A DNA stretch of 64,000 bases, taken from the NCBI GenBank assembly GCA_012934845.2, contig WNNJ02001031.1, positions 51,860 to 115,859 on the forward strand, given 5' to 3'. The DNA comes from Pomphorhynchus laevis. Taxonomy: Eukaryota; Acanthocephala; Palaeacanthocephala; Echinorhynchida; Pomphorhynchidae. A program made the translations under genes and the position numbers. The stretch's first letter is position 1. Every line of letters starts with the position of its first letter. The notes below the pieces were generated by a model. It had not been told where the DNA came from, did no database searches, and saw nothing but the letters and a program-made list of their open reading frames with translations. Shown piece after piece: positions 1 to 11,532 of this stretch.

Positions 1-1120
1 CCACTCGTCTGTAAACTCTTTTGAGCCTATTGGAGATCCAAGGACTTCAGCTCCATCTGATCTTATCGGAATTGCGGAATCAGCAAAAACCTCATCCGCG
101 TGCTTGACGTTAGAGGGGTGAACGAGAAGGCAGCATTTTGCGGGGTTACAGTGGAAGCCGTAAGCCGGACTTTCAGCTATCATGAAATTTAGAGCCGAGA
201 TGCATGCTCCGACTGATTCCACGACATTCGCATCGTCTGCATACCATTTATGCGTGGCTGAAGGCACGTGACTTTGTAGACGATCGATCAGAGGGAGTGA
301 CGCTGCTGCATATGCCACCATCGAAAACGGATCGCCCTGTGTGAAACCTTCGGACGGGTACCATATTTCATTATCCACCGTCATTATTCCCGTTCCTCCG
401 TATAAATTAGCTAAGACACCATCAAGGGCCGGGCATACAAACTGCATATTTCGAAGCGCCAACTTCCTGTTAAGAGAGTTGAATGCGTTTGAAACGTCCA
501 GCATTAAGATACAATTACTCGAGTCACTTTCAAACTTGAATCTGACATCGTGAATAACTTGCTCAACTCCGCATTTTTGACCGGCACATAATTGGACACT
601 GCCGGCAATCGTCTGAATGTGCTTGCTTATTTTTCGAAGAATAACTTTGCTGATTATTCTGCGAGAAACCTCACATATTCCTATTGGCCTGACGCCAGGC
701 TTCTTGTCAAGAGCTACTAGTCTGCACGCAATTAATCCTATAACACAACTGACAGGAATCTGTTTCGATGCCAGACGAATTGCGAGGCCAGCCATCGCCT
801 CCGCCAACGCCCTTGAATCGTTTCCAAAGTTACAGAGAAATGAGCGCCACACTGATGCGTCGGTTCCGGATGGACCTGCAGATCCCTTTGTTCGTAGTGC
901 CGCCTCAACTATCGAGGTCGCGTCGATTTATGAAAATATTATTGGGTGAAAAGGCATACTGTCGCTTAATGGTTTATTTAGGATGGCACACGACATAATC
1001 TCGGCCGCTTCGGGAATCCGAGTAGCACGAGTTGTGTTGCCAATTGTCATCTGCTTACAGAAGTCGTTCTTCCAATCTCGTGATGCAGATGTTCTTCTAC
1101 CCATCGGCATATTGGACTGA
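1..1120 (-). mobile_element. Reverse-transcriptase fragment of an unclassified retroelement
   Basis: Read on the minus strand, this stretch encodes an RT core. In order there are a block like 'GVRPIGICEVSRRIISKV' (about 650-700), a block 'AGSVQLCAGQKCGVEQ' (about 560-610), 'LDVSNAFNSLNRK' (about 470-510, with the first catalytic Asp), 'SEGFTQGDPFSMVAYAA' (about 300-350) and the catalytic 'WYADDANVV' (about 225-250). The reading is nearly continuous from about 950 down to 1 and runs off the left edge. The motifs resemble a family of RTs common in invertebrate genomes rather than CR1, Jockey or RTE. I cannot name the clade. The 930-1120 part has no recognised domain. It ends exactly at a hairpin that separates it from a different LINE. 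Confidence 0.75.
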
Positions 1121-1161
1121 AGTACGCACCCCTCTTCAAATAACGAAGAGGGGTGCGTACT
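1121..1161. repeat. Perfect 17-bp hairpin at an element junction
   Basis: The arm at 1121-1137 (agtacgcacccctcttc) is the exact reverse complement of 1145-1161, with a 7-base loop. It lies precisely between the RT fragment on its left and the endonuclease/linker part of a LINE on its right. It is GC-rich compared with its surroundings. It may be a foldback made when the elements were joined. Confidence 0.85.
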
Positions 1162-2399
1162 AATAGCGGGGATCACGGTGACAGTTTATACTTAGCTGTT
1201 TTTCGAAAGATCGCCTACCAGCTCGCTTCATGGACGTAACGAGGTTTCGCCATTTCTTATAAGTGCTGAAATTAGCTCTATCTTTACGATAGTCATTAAA
1301 GGCCTTACGTCTCATCTTTAAAGCATGTTTTATATCGCTATTAAACCAAGGCGGTGAGATCGATGTCAAATAGTGTTTACTCTGAAGAGGTTAGAAACGA
1401 TTAAGGAGGTGGTACAGAGTATCCTTAAAAAACTGCCATGAATATTCGACTCCAACATCAAAAGCATCCAACCACTTTACTCCAACGAGATATTTATTTA
1501 CTAGAACAAAGTCAGTTCTGAATGGGTTCACATACGACGTTGGATTTACGCCATGTGAGTAGACATCACTCAGACCAATCGAAATGATCACATAATCTGA
1601 ATGACCTATTGGGTCCAGATAGCTTAATCTATCGAGAATCATATGGTACAGTAAGGCATAAATTCAAAAGTGAATGTGAATCCAGTGAAAATCTTGTACT
1701 CTGACTGACATGTTGCTTAAGAGCCAAGCTGTTTATTAAGCCAAGTAGCTTCAAACTCTTGACATCCGAGTCATTGGAAGTGTAATTAACCTAATTGACA
1801 GATTGCATGTTGAAATCACCGAGTACAATAAATCTATCACAATAACTACTTCTCTCCATTAAAGCAGCTATGCTATCTGTGTTTGATCTTGGAGAACGGT
1901 ACACAGTCGATACCGTTATTGGGTGTTGACAATATAGCTCAATACACAATGCTTCATTATGGTTAATAGCATCACTAAGAGTTTCAATTACTCGGAATTG
2001 AAGCCCGTTAGAGATATACGCGATAACACCTCCTCCAATCTTGCCTGTTCTATCACTTCTACTTATGCTGTATCTCTCAATGAATATATCTAAGTCTGCT
2101 ATTAACGAGCTAAGCCAAGATTCTGTAAAAATACCTACATCTGGTACGATATCTTGAAAGAGACATTTTATTTCATCTAACTTATTAAGTAGACTACGAA
2201 TATTCGAGTAAATGATTTTTAAACCACTATTATTTGTGCTCAACTTAAAGGAAGAATCGCGAAGAGATTTTCGAAATTCACGAATACACCGATCGACATT
2301 GAGGCAAGGTGAAACAGTGAATATTTCACGTCTTAGGCAGAGGGCGCCAAAGTGGTAAGAAGGTTTGCAAGATTGAGCACATCTGACAGTCCCTTCCAA
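1162..2399 (-). pseudogene. LINE ORF2 fragment: APE endonuclease plus linker (CR1/Jockey-like)
   Basis: On the minus strand the AP-endonuclease starts near 2260 with 'LKIIYSNIRSLLNKLDEI', then 'VPDVGIFTESWL' and 'GGGVIAYISNGL', and ends with 'FIVLGDFNM' near 1800. Downstream are a middle segment (1391-1642) and the linker 'SPPWFNSDIKHALKMRRKAF' (1160-1369) that precedes RT in CR1/Jockey-type LINEs. The RT itself is missing, because the reading stops at the hairpin at 1161. Several stops and frame changes separate the pieces, so this is a dead copy. Its ORF1 lies just upstream at 2333-2986. Confidence 0.8.
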
Positions 2400-2986
2400 T
2401 GAATACGTAGACGCCTCTGCACAACTCGAAAATTTTGTATTGTCAAATTTTTTTCACCCAACTCTAATCGACATGCTGACTCTGATTTAGCCTCTTTCAA
2501 ACGTAATCGATCATCTATGCTCAGATCGCGTAGCAGACGTATACTCGACCCTTTCAAACTATGTGCGCCGTTAAATATTATGTGAATAATTTCAGCAGAG
2601 TTGAACACCACTTTGAGCAGTCTGGGTCTCAACTCATTACTTATCTTACCGAGACGAAAAGCGGCCTTTATCTTCATGCTCTTAACAACTTCGTCTTGAC
2701 ATTCATGCAATACCACCGAAAGAATGGATTGTAAATAATCCAAGTCGTCAACTAATCGTGCCTGGTTATTTATAGCAACAGATTCCTTTACGTTTGCAAT
2801 AATTACACACTGTTCACGGTTATAAAAGTATTCCCTTCTTCGATGTACCTGACGAGAGTCATATGCAGATGCCATGCTATTAAGTGAAGGAGTGTCTTGA
2901 GAGTTAATCACATTTGCTTCTGGAACACTACTAAGAAGTACATACCTAGTCATGCCTACTTCATGTTGAATGTTACCTGGCGTCAT
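2333..2986 (-). pseudogene. LINE ORF1-like protein (nucleic-acid-binding)
   Basis: An open stretch of about 217 codons ends where the endonuclease ORF begins, as ORF1 does in two-ORF LINEs. The middle reads 'VVKSMKIKAAFRLGK', then 'RPRLLKVVFNSAEIIHIIF' and 'SSIRLLRDLSIDDRLRLKEA'. This is the RRM-like pattern seen in ORF1 proteins of CR1-type elements. No CCHC knuckles are visible. The assignment rests on this pattern and on the position before the endonuclease. No separate 5' UTR or promoter can be seen. Confidence 0.6.
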
Positions 2987-3049
2987 TTTTGAGGATTCAT
3001 TGGATTCATGTTGAGGTTGTGTGATTATTACTGAAGATCGTCGTACAAT

Positions 3050-4880
3050 ATATATTGTACAATATACTACGATCAGATCCTGATCGCCTGTCTGTCGTCA
3101 TAGGAATTAAAATTCCGAAAGACAAGTTAACACTACAACGCTTGATGGGAATTTTCGCATACTATAGCAAATGGATTAAGAATTTTTAGGCGAAAGTTGC
3201 TCCACTCACCGGTGCATACGTGGAATTTCCATTGAATAAAGTAGCACAAAAGGCAATTGACATATTAAAAGAAGAGATAATCAATGCCATCGTACATACA
3301 ATAAGCGAGAATGAGCGTTTACAATAGAGACTGATGCTTCCGAACATTCTATCGGTGCCACCTTATTCCAGCAAGACAGATCGTTAACGTTCTTTTCCCG
3401 AACCCTTAACAAACACGAAAAGAAACATAGCATCGTTGAAAAGAAGGCATACACAATAGTAGAGTCAAATAGACACTGAAGACATTATCTAGCATCACGA
3501 CTTTTCACGTTAATCACAGATCAGCGATCTGTATCATTTATGTTCGATCGGGAAAGAAGTGGCAAGATTAAGAATGCGAAACTCGTGAGGTGGCGAATGG
3601 ATCTTGCATGTTACCAATACGAAATTCAGTATCGACCTGGACGAATGAACGTTTCAGCTGACATTATGTCTCGTGATGTGTGCTGCGCAACTGTTAATCA
3701 AAAAACTTGATGGAACTACACAACAACTAATTCATCCTGGAGTGACTCGTATTTACCACTACGTTAAATCTCAAAACCTACCATTCTCACTGGACGATAT
3801 TCGAAGAATAAGTTCTTGTTGTGAGATATACTGTCGGGTAAAACCTCGCTTTTTCAAATTTACGGATGACATCCACATGGTAAAGGCGACTCACCCACTC
3901 GATAGATTGTCTATAGATTTCAAAGGACCTCTACCCAAAACTCAATAAGGATTCGATATATTCTCACAGTTATCGCCGAATATAGTCGCTGTCCATTTGC
4001 GTTTGCAACCAAGGATATGAGAACGGCAACTGTCATCGATTGCCTGAAAACTATATTTTCACTCCGCGGCTGCCTTAGTTACATACATTCTGATCGGGGG
4101 ACTAGTTTCGTTTCAACGGAACTAAAATCTGGGCTTTTGAAAATGGGCGTAATTTCAAGTCATACTTCACCTTTTCTCCCTAAAAGTAATTCACAATGCG
4201 AACGATTAAATGGTACCATATGGCGCCCTATATTACTGAGATTAGAATCGTGCAAGCAACCAATCACTCGTTGGTCAAACACACTGTCGGACACATTGGC
4301 TGCTATACAAGGACTTCTGTGTACTGTTACCAACGAAACTTCCCACGAACGATTCTTCAAATTCGCACGACGCGTCCCTTCACGAAGACATCTACCATCA
4401 TGGCTACTGAACGATCAGCATGTGCTACTGCGCCGCTCAAATAGAAATTCAAAATTCGAACCTCAAGTTGTGGAGGTCGAATTGCTCGAAGTTAATCCTA
4501 TGTACGCGAAAGAAAGAAACAAGAATAGAAGCATCGGAACTGTTTGTACACAGCAATTCGCTCCAAAGGATATTCCTTGCAACAAATCAGTAAGCGAGGA
4601 AGGAATATAACGCCCTGTATTTTCGGATAACAACCACGAAATTACTAAGTCTTATCGAGAGTCTCGAATTTCCATCACTGAAAACGGATATAGAAATGAA
4701 AACAATACTGAGGATGAAACAACATCTGAAAATGAATAGCCTATACAATCAGATCTAATTGTCGAACATACTCTACCGGGTGATATGGAATTCAAACCGA
4801 CTACTCATGTAAAAGAAACGGTTATCCTACGAAGATCAAATCGAAATTGAAGAATGCCTTCTAGGTATACGGAATGAAAT
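3050..4880 (+). mobile_element. Ty3/Gypsy LTR-retrotransposon fossil (RNase H and integrase part)
   Basis: The plus strand carries recognisable parts of a Ty3/Gypsy pol gene: the end of RT and the tether (about 3060-3240), RNase H (about 3330-3660, with a 'TDASEHSIGATLF' block), the integrase zinc-binding region (about 3670-3850) and the integrase core and C-terminal part (about 3880-4600). gag, protease and most of RT are absent, so the 5' half is missing. It is clearly broken, with more than five interruptions. An imperfect palindrome rich in 'attgtacaat' lies at its left edge (about 3040-3065). Confidence 0.8.
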
Positions 4881-4895
4881 ATCAAGGGAGGAAGA

Positions 4896-5295
4896 ATGTC
4901 ATGAGCTTATTTGTTTGTCATATCGCATTACTAACGTAATTTTTAATTTGTTTTAGATTGTGGAATAAAACCTCAAACGGTTTACATTAGTGGGTTTAAT
5001 AGCATTCTTCATTATTCGATTCCTTTAGTGTGATTTGGTACTTAGAAACAACTTCACGAAACTAGTACATGTTTGCATCATGTTCTTATTTTGTTTTCTA
5101 TAAACAATAACATCATCATGTTACGAATATGTCTTGGATAAATCTTTCTCTGTAATATCTTTTATAATTCGCTCGATAGAGTTGGCCGTTAGCTTCGAAA
5201 GCAGAAGCAGTTAGGAATTTTTTATAATTTCATAAGAGAATCAGGTAATAAACGCTCTTTAAGTCGAATATACTAAACACGTTATTGACATGATA
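4896..5295 (+). repeat. Possible 3' LTR of the Ty3/Gypsy fossil
   Basis: A purine-rich run (gggaggaag, about 4887) is followed by TGTCATGAGC, as expected for a polypurine tract next to an LTR. A possible end is near 'attgaca' at about 5290, followed by 'tggtgtcatttatatcg', which resembles a primer-binding site. No second LTR is available for comparison, so the boundaries are tentative. Confidence 0.3.
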
Positions 5296-5894
5296 TGGTG
5301 TCATTTATATCGTCAATTTGAGGCATTGGATAAGCGTCAAATGCATTAAATATATTTACGGTTGTGAGTAATCCACTACAAAATTGCGACGAACTTCTCT
5401 CTTTATAATAAGAACTTGTTGGTCTTTTACGAACCAAGAAAATAACGATTTTTGATATTAAGTCGTCGTGATTTGATTGCTATTTGTTTCCATTTTTGTA
5501 AATTATTTAAAAATTATGTTAAATGTCATGAAAATATCTGATGCTTTAGATACGATCCGAAATTTTGTTTTTTTTTCTACGTAATTGATTTTCAATGACC
5601 GTAAATGAGATGTTTACATCCCGAGAATGTGATTGTAGCTGTGCAAGGAAAGCAATTACGTAGAAATAACCAGCAATTAATTGTTTTTTTTTTATTTTAT
5701 TTAAAACATCAAATTTTACAGACAAAAAAATAACATTAAAATTTAGTAAGGGAAATGACGCTGAATTTGCTGGTTGCAAAAAATCTAGGAGACTGAACAA
5801 AATGTTGCGAAAATGTAATCTCATTGAGTAAATTTAAAAGCACTAAAACCAAGATGGGGGTGGTACAAATTAAGTTGTAAAACCACGTGCATCT
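5296..5894. other. AT-rich spacer, nothing recognised
   Basis: Homopolymer-rich noncoding DNA. The two minus-strand ORFs here (5546-5824 and 5736-5939) have no recognisable protein pattern. The second is antisense to the PLE remnant that follows. Confidence 0.5.
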
Positions 5895-6010
5895 GTTGGA
5901 AATGTATACTTGGCCACATGTAAAATATGCAATTTGCAATATGTCGTTAAAACCGGGTTAAACATCAGTGTAAGGATACACAATAAAAGGATAGTCATAT
6001 GGTTAATACA
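5895..6010 (+). mobile_element. Penelope-like element remnant (GIY-YIG endonuclease)
   Basis: The plus strand reads 'VYLATCKICNLQYVVKTG' followed by 'NISVRIHNKR'. This is the GIY-YIG pattern of PLE C-termini (a Tyr in the first strand, a Cys pair, QYV-G-T and a downstream Arg). Only about 35 codons are recognisable. The second Gly of the catalytic motif is Val, so it is inactive. No RT is found upstream. Confidence 0.6.
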
Positions 6011-7212
6011 TCTATCTGAAATTGTACATCTTTGCATAGTGTGACCTTTTGATTATACAAGCATACTTTTGGGTATATATAACTATAAAAAAATAAGCTC
6101 TAAGATCCAGATACTGTAAAACAGATAAAACAGAAAATTTAAGGTCAACTAATGACAGAAGTGAAACACTAATTGGACAGTGAACATATTTACAAATGAA
6201 ACGTTAAATTAACATTGACATTATTACAGCATGTAATGCTAATTTTGAAATTGTGTGATCATTTTAGATTTGCAAATGTGAAAATCAAACTATCAAAATA
6301 ATAAACGAGTACTCCTGTTAGAGTACTAGCGATTGTTTCTAAACAATTAGAAATTTTTCTAAATATTTATATTTAAATATATATATATTTATATATTGTA
6401 TTTATATTATATATATATTGTATTTTTGTATTTTTGACTCACCCAGGAAGACAAAGCAGATATCTTTTTGTATTCTTATATAAGACTTTTGTTCGTTACT
6501 AATTCATTCTACAATAAAAGCCGTATTATATGACATTAGTCAATGTTTATTTTAATTTAATAATGAGCTGGATGTGCTTTTAATCTGTACAACGTTCTGA
6601 CAGAATTTTGATCTATATCTGTGGCACTGTGCATTCATATACTTATATTTCATATAATTTATCAGAGTTTTAGTCTTATCAGTATGGCTCTGTATCTTAT
6701 TGGTTTAACATCTTATTAACCTACAGTCTGCAGCAATAGCTGAAATATTTGAAACTGATTTTTTGTCCAGGTGCACTCGTGTTTGTTTAAGGTAAAGAGT
6801 ATTCGTAGTGATCTATTACTAATTTAAATTTTCCTAACGATTTTAACAATAACGAGTTTACGTCCTTGTAAACGATAATTAAAGTACATAATTACATGAA
6901 GATATATTCTTGCTATTTATGCGTTGGCTCCTTTCTTTAACCTATTTATTTTTTAAGAAAAAGGATTTATCGATGCACTTATTTATTCCGAGAAAGTGTG
7001 TGCTCTCTCAATATGTCTTTCTTAATTTAGTCAACTATTTAAGCTTTACCTTCAAGTTAAAATTTTTATTTTTATTTTTGTAAAAATCAAAACAAAATTT
7101 TTATCTTTCAAGTCAAAATTTTTATTTTTAAGGTTAAATAACTTAAAAAACTCAAAATAGCTAATTAGTGACATGCGAAAAATATATTTTATCTAAGACT
7201 CTAATGTTTCAG
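6011..7212. other. AT-rich region upstream of RCAN exon, with an AT low-complexity tract
   Basis: No gene is recognised. An ATATTTA/TATA-rich low-complexity stretch lies at about 6360-6425. The end of this region (about 7190-7212) forms the polypyrimidine/AG context 'ctaatgtttcag' directly before the RCAN coding exon, so it is probably RCAN intron or 5' flank. Any upstream RCAN exon could lie here, but I could not identify one. Confidence 0.4.
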
Positions 7213-7493
7213 ATCGACCAAGTAGTTTATTGACTTGTATGGATCATTTTGATATATCAAAAAAAGAAATCAATAACGACGATTTAAGCAAATCAATAGA
7301 CAACCTTAGCGTTATTGATCAATTTTACGTTGGCAACGAAAGATATGTTCTCAACGCTGTTGAATATGACGATAATGTGGTTTCCTATGATAAAGCTGAT
7401 AATAGTGATGTTGCTAATGAAATCAACGATACTTGTAGTATTGTAGTTACTAATTTACCAGACAGCTTGTTCACGCCATCCAATAAACTTAAG
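7213..7493 (+). CDS. RCAN: Regulator of calcineurin (RCAN/calcipressin), upstream coding exon
   Basis: This exon is preceded by an acceptor (tttcag at 7207-7212) and ends in AAG before a gtatgt donor at 7494, in phase 0. The reading is open across the exon, with an in-frame ATG at 7239. The exon's 5' end in this frame suggests an upstream exon or an untranslated leader. The C-terminal part 'SIVVTNLPDSLFTPSNKLK' is the first strand and helix of the RRM-like domain of RCAN proteins. The N-terminal about 70 residues are acidic and poorly conserved. RCAN binds calcineurin in the cytoplasm and limits its dephosphorylation of NFAT-type substrates. The other half of the domain is on the exon at 10533, and the joint preserves the frame. 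Confidence 0.85.
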
Positions 7494-7952
7494 GTATGTT
7501 TTACTGTAATAAAGTCAACTGCATATTTTAGTATTAACATTCTTATATTTATTTGCGAAGGAAAGTTTATTAAAATAAAATTTTTTTTTAAATATTTTCC
7601 ATCCAATCTTTTAAGTTTGAATATATACAAATACTTTGTTTCGTTATAGACTATTTACCTCTACATGAAAATCTTCATGTTGGTGTATGCAACTACAATA
7701 ATAAATGTAATACGTTTTAGCGCTCAAGGAGCCTTTAGATAATCTACAAAAATACAAATAAGTTACAAACGAATTCGGGCTCACTGTTCCAAAAGAACAC
7801 TACAATTAGTATTTTATCTTTTATCAAACCAGTGAAAAATGTATTTGTCATTGTTTAATCTGGGTGATTTGTCAGGGTATAGTTTTCCAATCCATTTTTG
7901 TTCAATTTTCTTTCGGCTGTGGTCATCGTTTGGAGTTTGTAGGATTCGGTTG

Positions 7953-8071
<119 letters not shown>

Positions 8072-8354
8072 GTTGCCAGCTGACAGTGTATATAAGACAG
8101 CTACATATGTCTTTAGTTCTCTTTTTATGTAGTAGCGACGCTTTGTTAGACGGTCATTAAGTGCGTGCTTTGTCTCCCAAATATTGACACTGACATTCAT
8201 TACATTCTCTTAGATAAACATAAATAAAGATTTTATTAACAAAATACAACGTTAGATAAAGAATAAACAAAAACTAGATCTAAGATTAACTGTCATTTTC
8301 TTAACTATTTGTCAAAACACAGCTTGAAACTTTTTCAACATTTTCACGGCCTTA

Positions 8355-9465
8355 AGTTCAGAGGGTGGTGGTAGCGATCTTTAAGAAAGGTGACCGAAAA
8401 GTATGTTCCAATTGTCGGAGTATCACTCTTCTTAGCCAGACTGGTAAGCTATTTGCTAGGATTCTTGAGTTAAGGATATGGCCTATAGTTGAGGGACAGT
8501 TGTAAGAGGAACAATGCGGCTTTCGTCCAGGTCGTGGAACTACGGATCAGCTATTTACACTCTCAACAATTCTCGAACAATCTTGGAAGTTCGCTCAACC
8601 TGTCTACATGTGTTTGTAGATTTGGAGAAGGCATTCGACCGAGTTTCGCGAGAGAGGTTGTAGGAGGAACTAAGAGAGTATGGAGTACCACACAATCTTC
8701 GGGTAGCTGTTGCTTATCTGTACGAACAAAGTATGAGTTGTGTTCGTGTTCTAGGTAGGAAGTCTGAATCATTTCCAGTAGGCGTTGGGCTTCGTCAGGA
8801 TTGTCCTTTGTCTCCACTTTTGTTTACATGGACAAAATTACGAGAGGGATGCTCTGCTCTGACTGATGTCAGTCTTCAGTCCAGTTCCATCAGGATACCA
8901 TCTCTACTTTTTGCAGATGATGTTGCCGTGTTGGCTTCTTGTTCTGAGGACCTACATTGTCTACTGGATCGATTCACGATGAAATGCCAAGCGACAGGGA
9001 TGCCCGATTTGGAGGATTATAAGTATCTTGGGTATTGTTCTCGAGGGATGTCAGGAACATCGAGGAGATTGAGAAGCAGATTTGTGCAGCTAACGCAGCA
9101 GTGCGTTCTTTGTACAGGTCTTTCGTGGTGAAGCGGGAGTTGAGTCTTCGGCCAAGTTTTCGGTTTACCACGCAATCTTCGTTCCTATCTTAACCAATGG
9201 TCATGAGGTTTGGGTTTTGACCGAAAGGATAATATATCGGATACAGATCACCGAAATGAGGTTCCTTCGCGGTTTGGCCTGTCTTAACCTTAGAGATAAG
9301 GTTAGAAATTTGGTCATCCGGGATGGACTCGGAGTAAAGTCGCTGATTCTCCACATCGAAGAGAGTCAACTGAGATGGCTAGGACACGTTCTGAGGATGT
9401 CTAGGGATCGCCTTCCTCAGAGGGTTTTCCAAGCTGGACTCTATGGAAAGAGACTTTGAGTACTG
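8355..9465 (+). mobile_element. Rex/Babar- or RTE-like LINE, RT region, in RCAN intron
   Basis: The plus strand carries RT blocks in order: 'VVAIFKKGDRKVCSN' (about 8365), 'EEQCGFRPGRGTTDQL' (about 8508), 'FVDLEKAFDRVSRE' (about 8612), 'PVGVGLRQDCPLSPLLF' (about 8778) and 'LLFADDVAVLASCSEDL' (about 8905). It ends with a C-terminal block 'QLRWLGHVLRMSRDRLP' (about 9368). The order and wording match Rex/Babar-type LINEs known to me mainly from fish. Frame changes separate the blocks and the endonuclease is missing, so this is a 5'-truncated, dead copy. It is in the same orientation as RCAN, within its intron. Confidence 0.8.
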
Positions 9466-9469
9466 TTGT

Positions 9470-9935
9470 TTTCACACACGAAGTGTACACCTTCAAACTA
9501 TGAAAAGAAACTTGGTGTTTAACGAAGCGGTCATATTAATAAGTGATACTAAAAATTTATAATATTTTATGAATTGTAATGATTGCAAACAACAGTAATT
9601 CTAAGAAATAGGTTTGAAATTTAGAATAAGAATGAATAACTGTTATACAGATATTAATTATTACTAAGATAGCAACGACGCTGTGGTTAGATATTCAATA
9701 CAGAATCCCGATCATAAGCTTAGGTGCACAATATTATGATCAGGTTCTTTTAGAAAATGTCCAAGTCAATATGTTGAGCAAACATGTAGAGGTTTGAGAG
9801 AGACAGACTCACTAACTGATGGTGTCACATTAAAAAAGAATGTATAGACTGATTCAGCTGTAAAATATGCGCTATCACATGATGATTAGGATGTATTTGA
9901 TTATATCGTAATTTCATCGTAAAATAAAAATAATA
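9470..9935 (+). mobile_element. PLE family E fragment in RCAN intron
   Basis: 9472-9545 matches 14205-14275 almost base for base (both contain 'ttggtgtttaacgaagcgg'), the segment after the RT of PLE family E. 9720-9905 then reads as a damaged GIY-YIG endonuclease ('SQYVEQT' followed by a 'DSAVKYALSHDD' block). About 170 bases between the two parts are unrecognised. It directly follows the LINE at 8355-9465. Confidence 0.6.
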
Positions 9936-10532
9936 ATAGAATTATAAAATAAATGCAATATATTGGAAGAATGATTACTGACATCGCACTATGACTTAAT
10001 AATGATAGTATATTTCGATAAACAATTATTGAAACAATTTCTTTTTAGTTATCTGGTTACTTAGTGTTTTTTAAGTACAACTTGATTAACTTTGCTTATT
10101 TCGATTATTATTATTGTAGATGCTGATGGAGGTTTGAGAACCAAGAAAAGTTTAAAGAATATAAATTGTTTTGTTGATTGGTGTTTATATATACGTCGTA
10201 TATATAAATATTAAGAGTAAAATTTGTAAATCATCACGATCTATGAGTAATTAACTTTACCGATAACCAAGCATTATTAAGATCGCCATTATTATATTAA
10301 ATAATTTCATCGTATATGTATTTACTTCTTTATACACTAAGTAATACATCTGCTAAAATGTTCAAGTTAACAATTTTAGATGCACTGGCGACATATATAT
10401 AATACAAGTTATGCTGAGATTTTTAAGTGTGTTTCAACTTGGACGAGTTTTGTATGAAAATGATACAATCCATATAAATTGACTTCTCTTAAAATTTACT
10501 TCATTATTGTAATTTACAAAACGTTTTTTTAG
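9936..10532. other. Rest of RCAN intron, nothing recognised
   Basis: AT-rich noncoding sequence ending in a pyrimidine tract and acceptor (acgtttttttag) directly before the last RCAN exon. Confidence 0.6.
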
Positions 10533-11096
10533 GCTGAATTCGAGCGTATATTTTCATTCGATCATTCTATAAAGGCTAATTTTTTCTACTTTTCGGGATT
10601 TCGACGATGTCGAGTAGATTATACAAATCCTAAAGATGCGTTTCGATCCAGAAACACTTTCCCGTTAATTGAATTAGTTGAGAATAAGCAATCGCAAACC
10701 TATCTTATAAAGCCTATAAGTCGTGAATCTGTTACGCTTTCTATGAATAACTATACGTCTATTGATGGACACCTTGTACCTCCTGATCCTGGACGATTAT
10801 TTCTCATTTCACCACCTTCCTCGCCACCAGTTGGCTGGGAGCAATCAATCGAAGATTCGCCTGTCATTAACCAGGAATTGATAGATGCAATTGCTAAGCT
10901 AGATTCAAGCAAGTCAAATATCTGCCAATTATTGGCCAAAACTGATAGTACTCCTAGCATAGTTGTACACACCTGTCCATTGAATTCACCTGCTCAGAAT
11001 ACAAGTTCAAATCAGCATATTCAGCAACAAAAATCTCATCATAATCATTATAATAACTGGAGTGATGATAACAATAATAATTCATTTCAAGCTTGA
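10533..11096 (+). CDS. RCAN: Regulator of calcineurin (RCAN/calcipressin), terminal coding exon
   Basis: The exon begins after ttttttag with GCT GAA, in phase 0 with the exon ending at 7493. It encodes 187 residues and stops at TGA 11094-11096. It completes the RRM-like domain ('FYFSGFRRCRVDYTNPKDA'). It then carries the family signature 'LFLISPPSSPPVGWEQS' (FLISPP box, about codons 90-106 of this exon) and a calcineurin-docking, PxIxIT-like motif 'TPSIVVHTC' (about codon 143). The C-terminus is rich in Gln, His and Asn. The two exons give about 280 residues, near the upper size for RCAN. No frame damage is visible, so the gene is probably functional. The Ser pair in the FLISPP box is the phosphorylation site known in the family. 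Confidence 0.95.
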   Translation, partial: AEFERIFSFDHSIKANFFYFSGFRRCRVDYTNPKDAFRSRNTFPLIELVENKQSQTYLIKPISRESVTLSMNNYTSIDGHLVPPDPGRLFLISPPSSPPVGWEQSIEDSPVINQELIDAIAKLDSSKSNICQLLAKTDSTPSIVVHTCPLNSPAQNTSSNQHIQQQKSHHNHYNNWSDDNNNNSFQA

Positions 11097-11532
11097 GATA
11101 TTCATTTCTAATATCAGGCCGTCCGTGGTAGTGATTATTTTTTTATATATATAAAGTTCGCTTGTACAATGCATTATAAAGAGCCATAGTCTTTTAATAT
11201 CGAGGTTTGTTTAACTTCCTTTTATTTTGTGTCATATTTCATTCACAAGTTTCACTTATTTTAACTTTATTGTGAATCTTTCAGCTTCTTTGGAATTACT
11301 AAAAAATTGTCGATAATCATTTTGTTTTTAATCTAACTTAGTTATTTTCGTTGTTTAAATATTATTTAAATAATATTATTTAAATAATATTATCCGTGAA
11401 TATTATTCTCCTATCATCTTACTATAAGATAATTTGTTCGAATTTTTTCCGCTTTTAAATATTTAAATATTTACGACAATATTAAATATTATAATATTTT
11501 AATAAATTTTAAATATTTTTCAGATAAATAAA
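11097..11532 (+). promoter_or_regulatory. RCAN 3' untranslated region with candidate poly(A) signals
   Basis: AATAAA hexamers occur at 11501-11506 and 11527-11532, downstream of the RCAN stop. In such AT-rich DNA the hexamer arises often by chance, so the true 3' end is uncertain. A tract of repeated 'tatttaaataa' lies at about 11358-11390. Confidence 0.35.

Noticed and set aside
5546-5939. Minus-strand ORFs as small host genes
   Set aside because: No domain, low-complexity composition, and one is antisense to a PLE GIY-YIG remnant.
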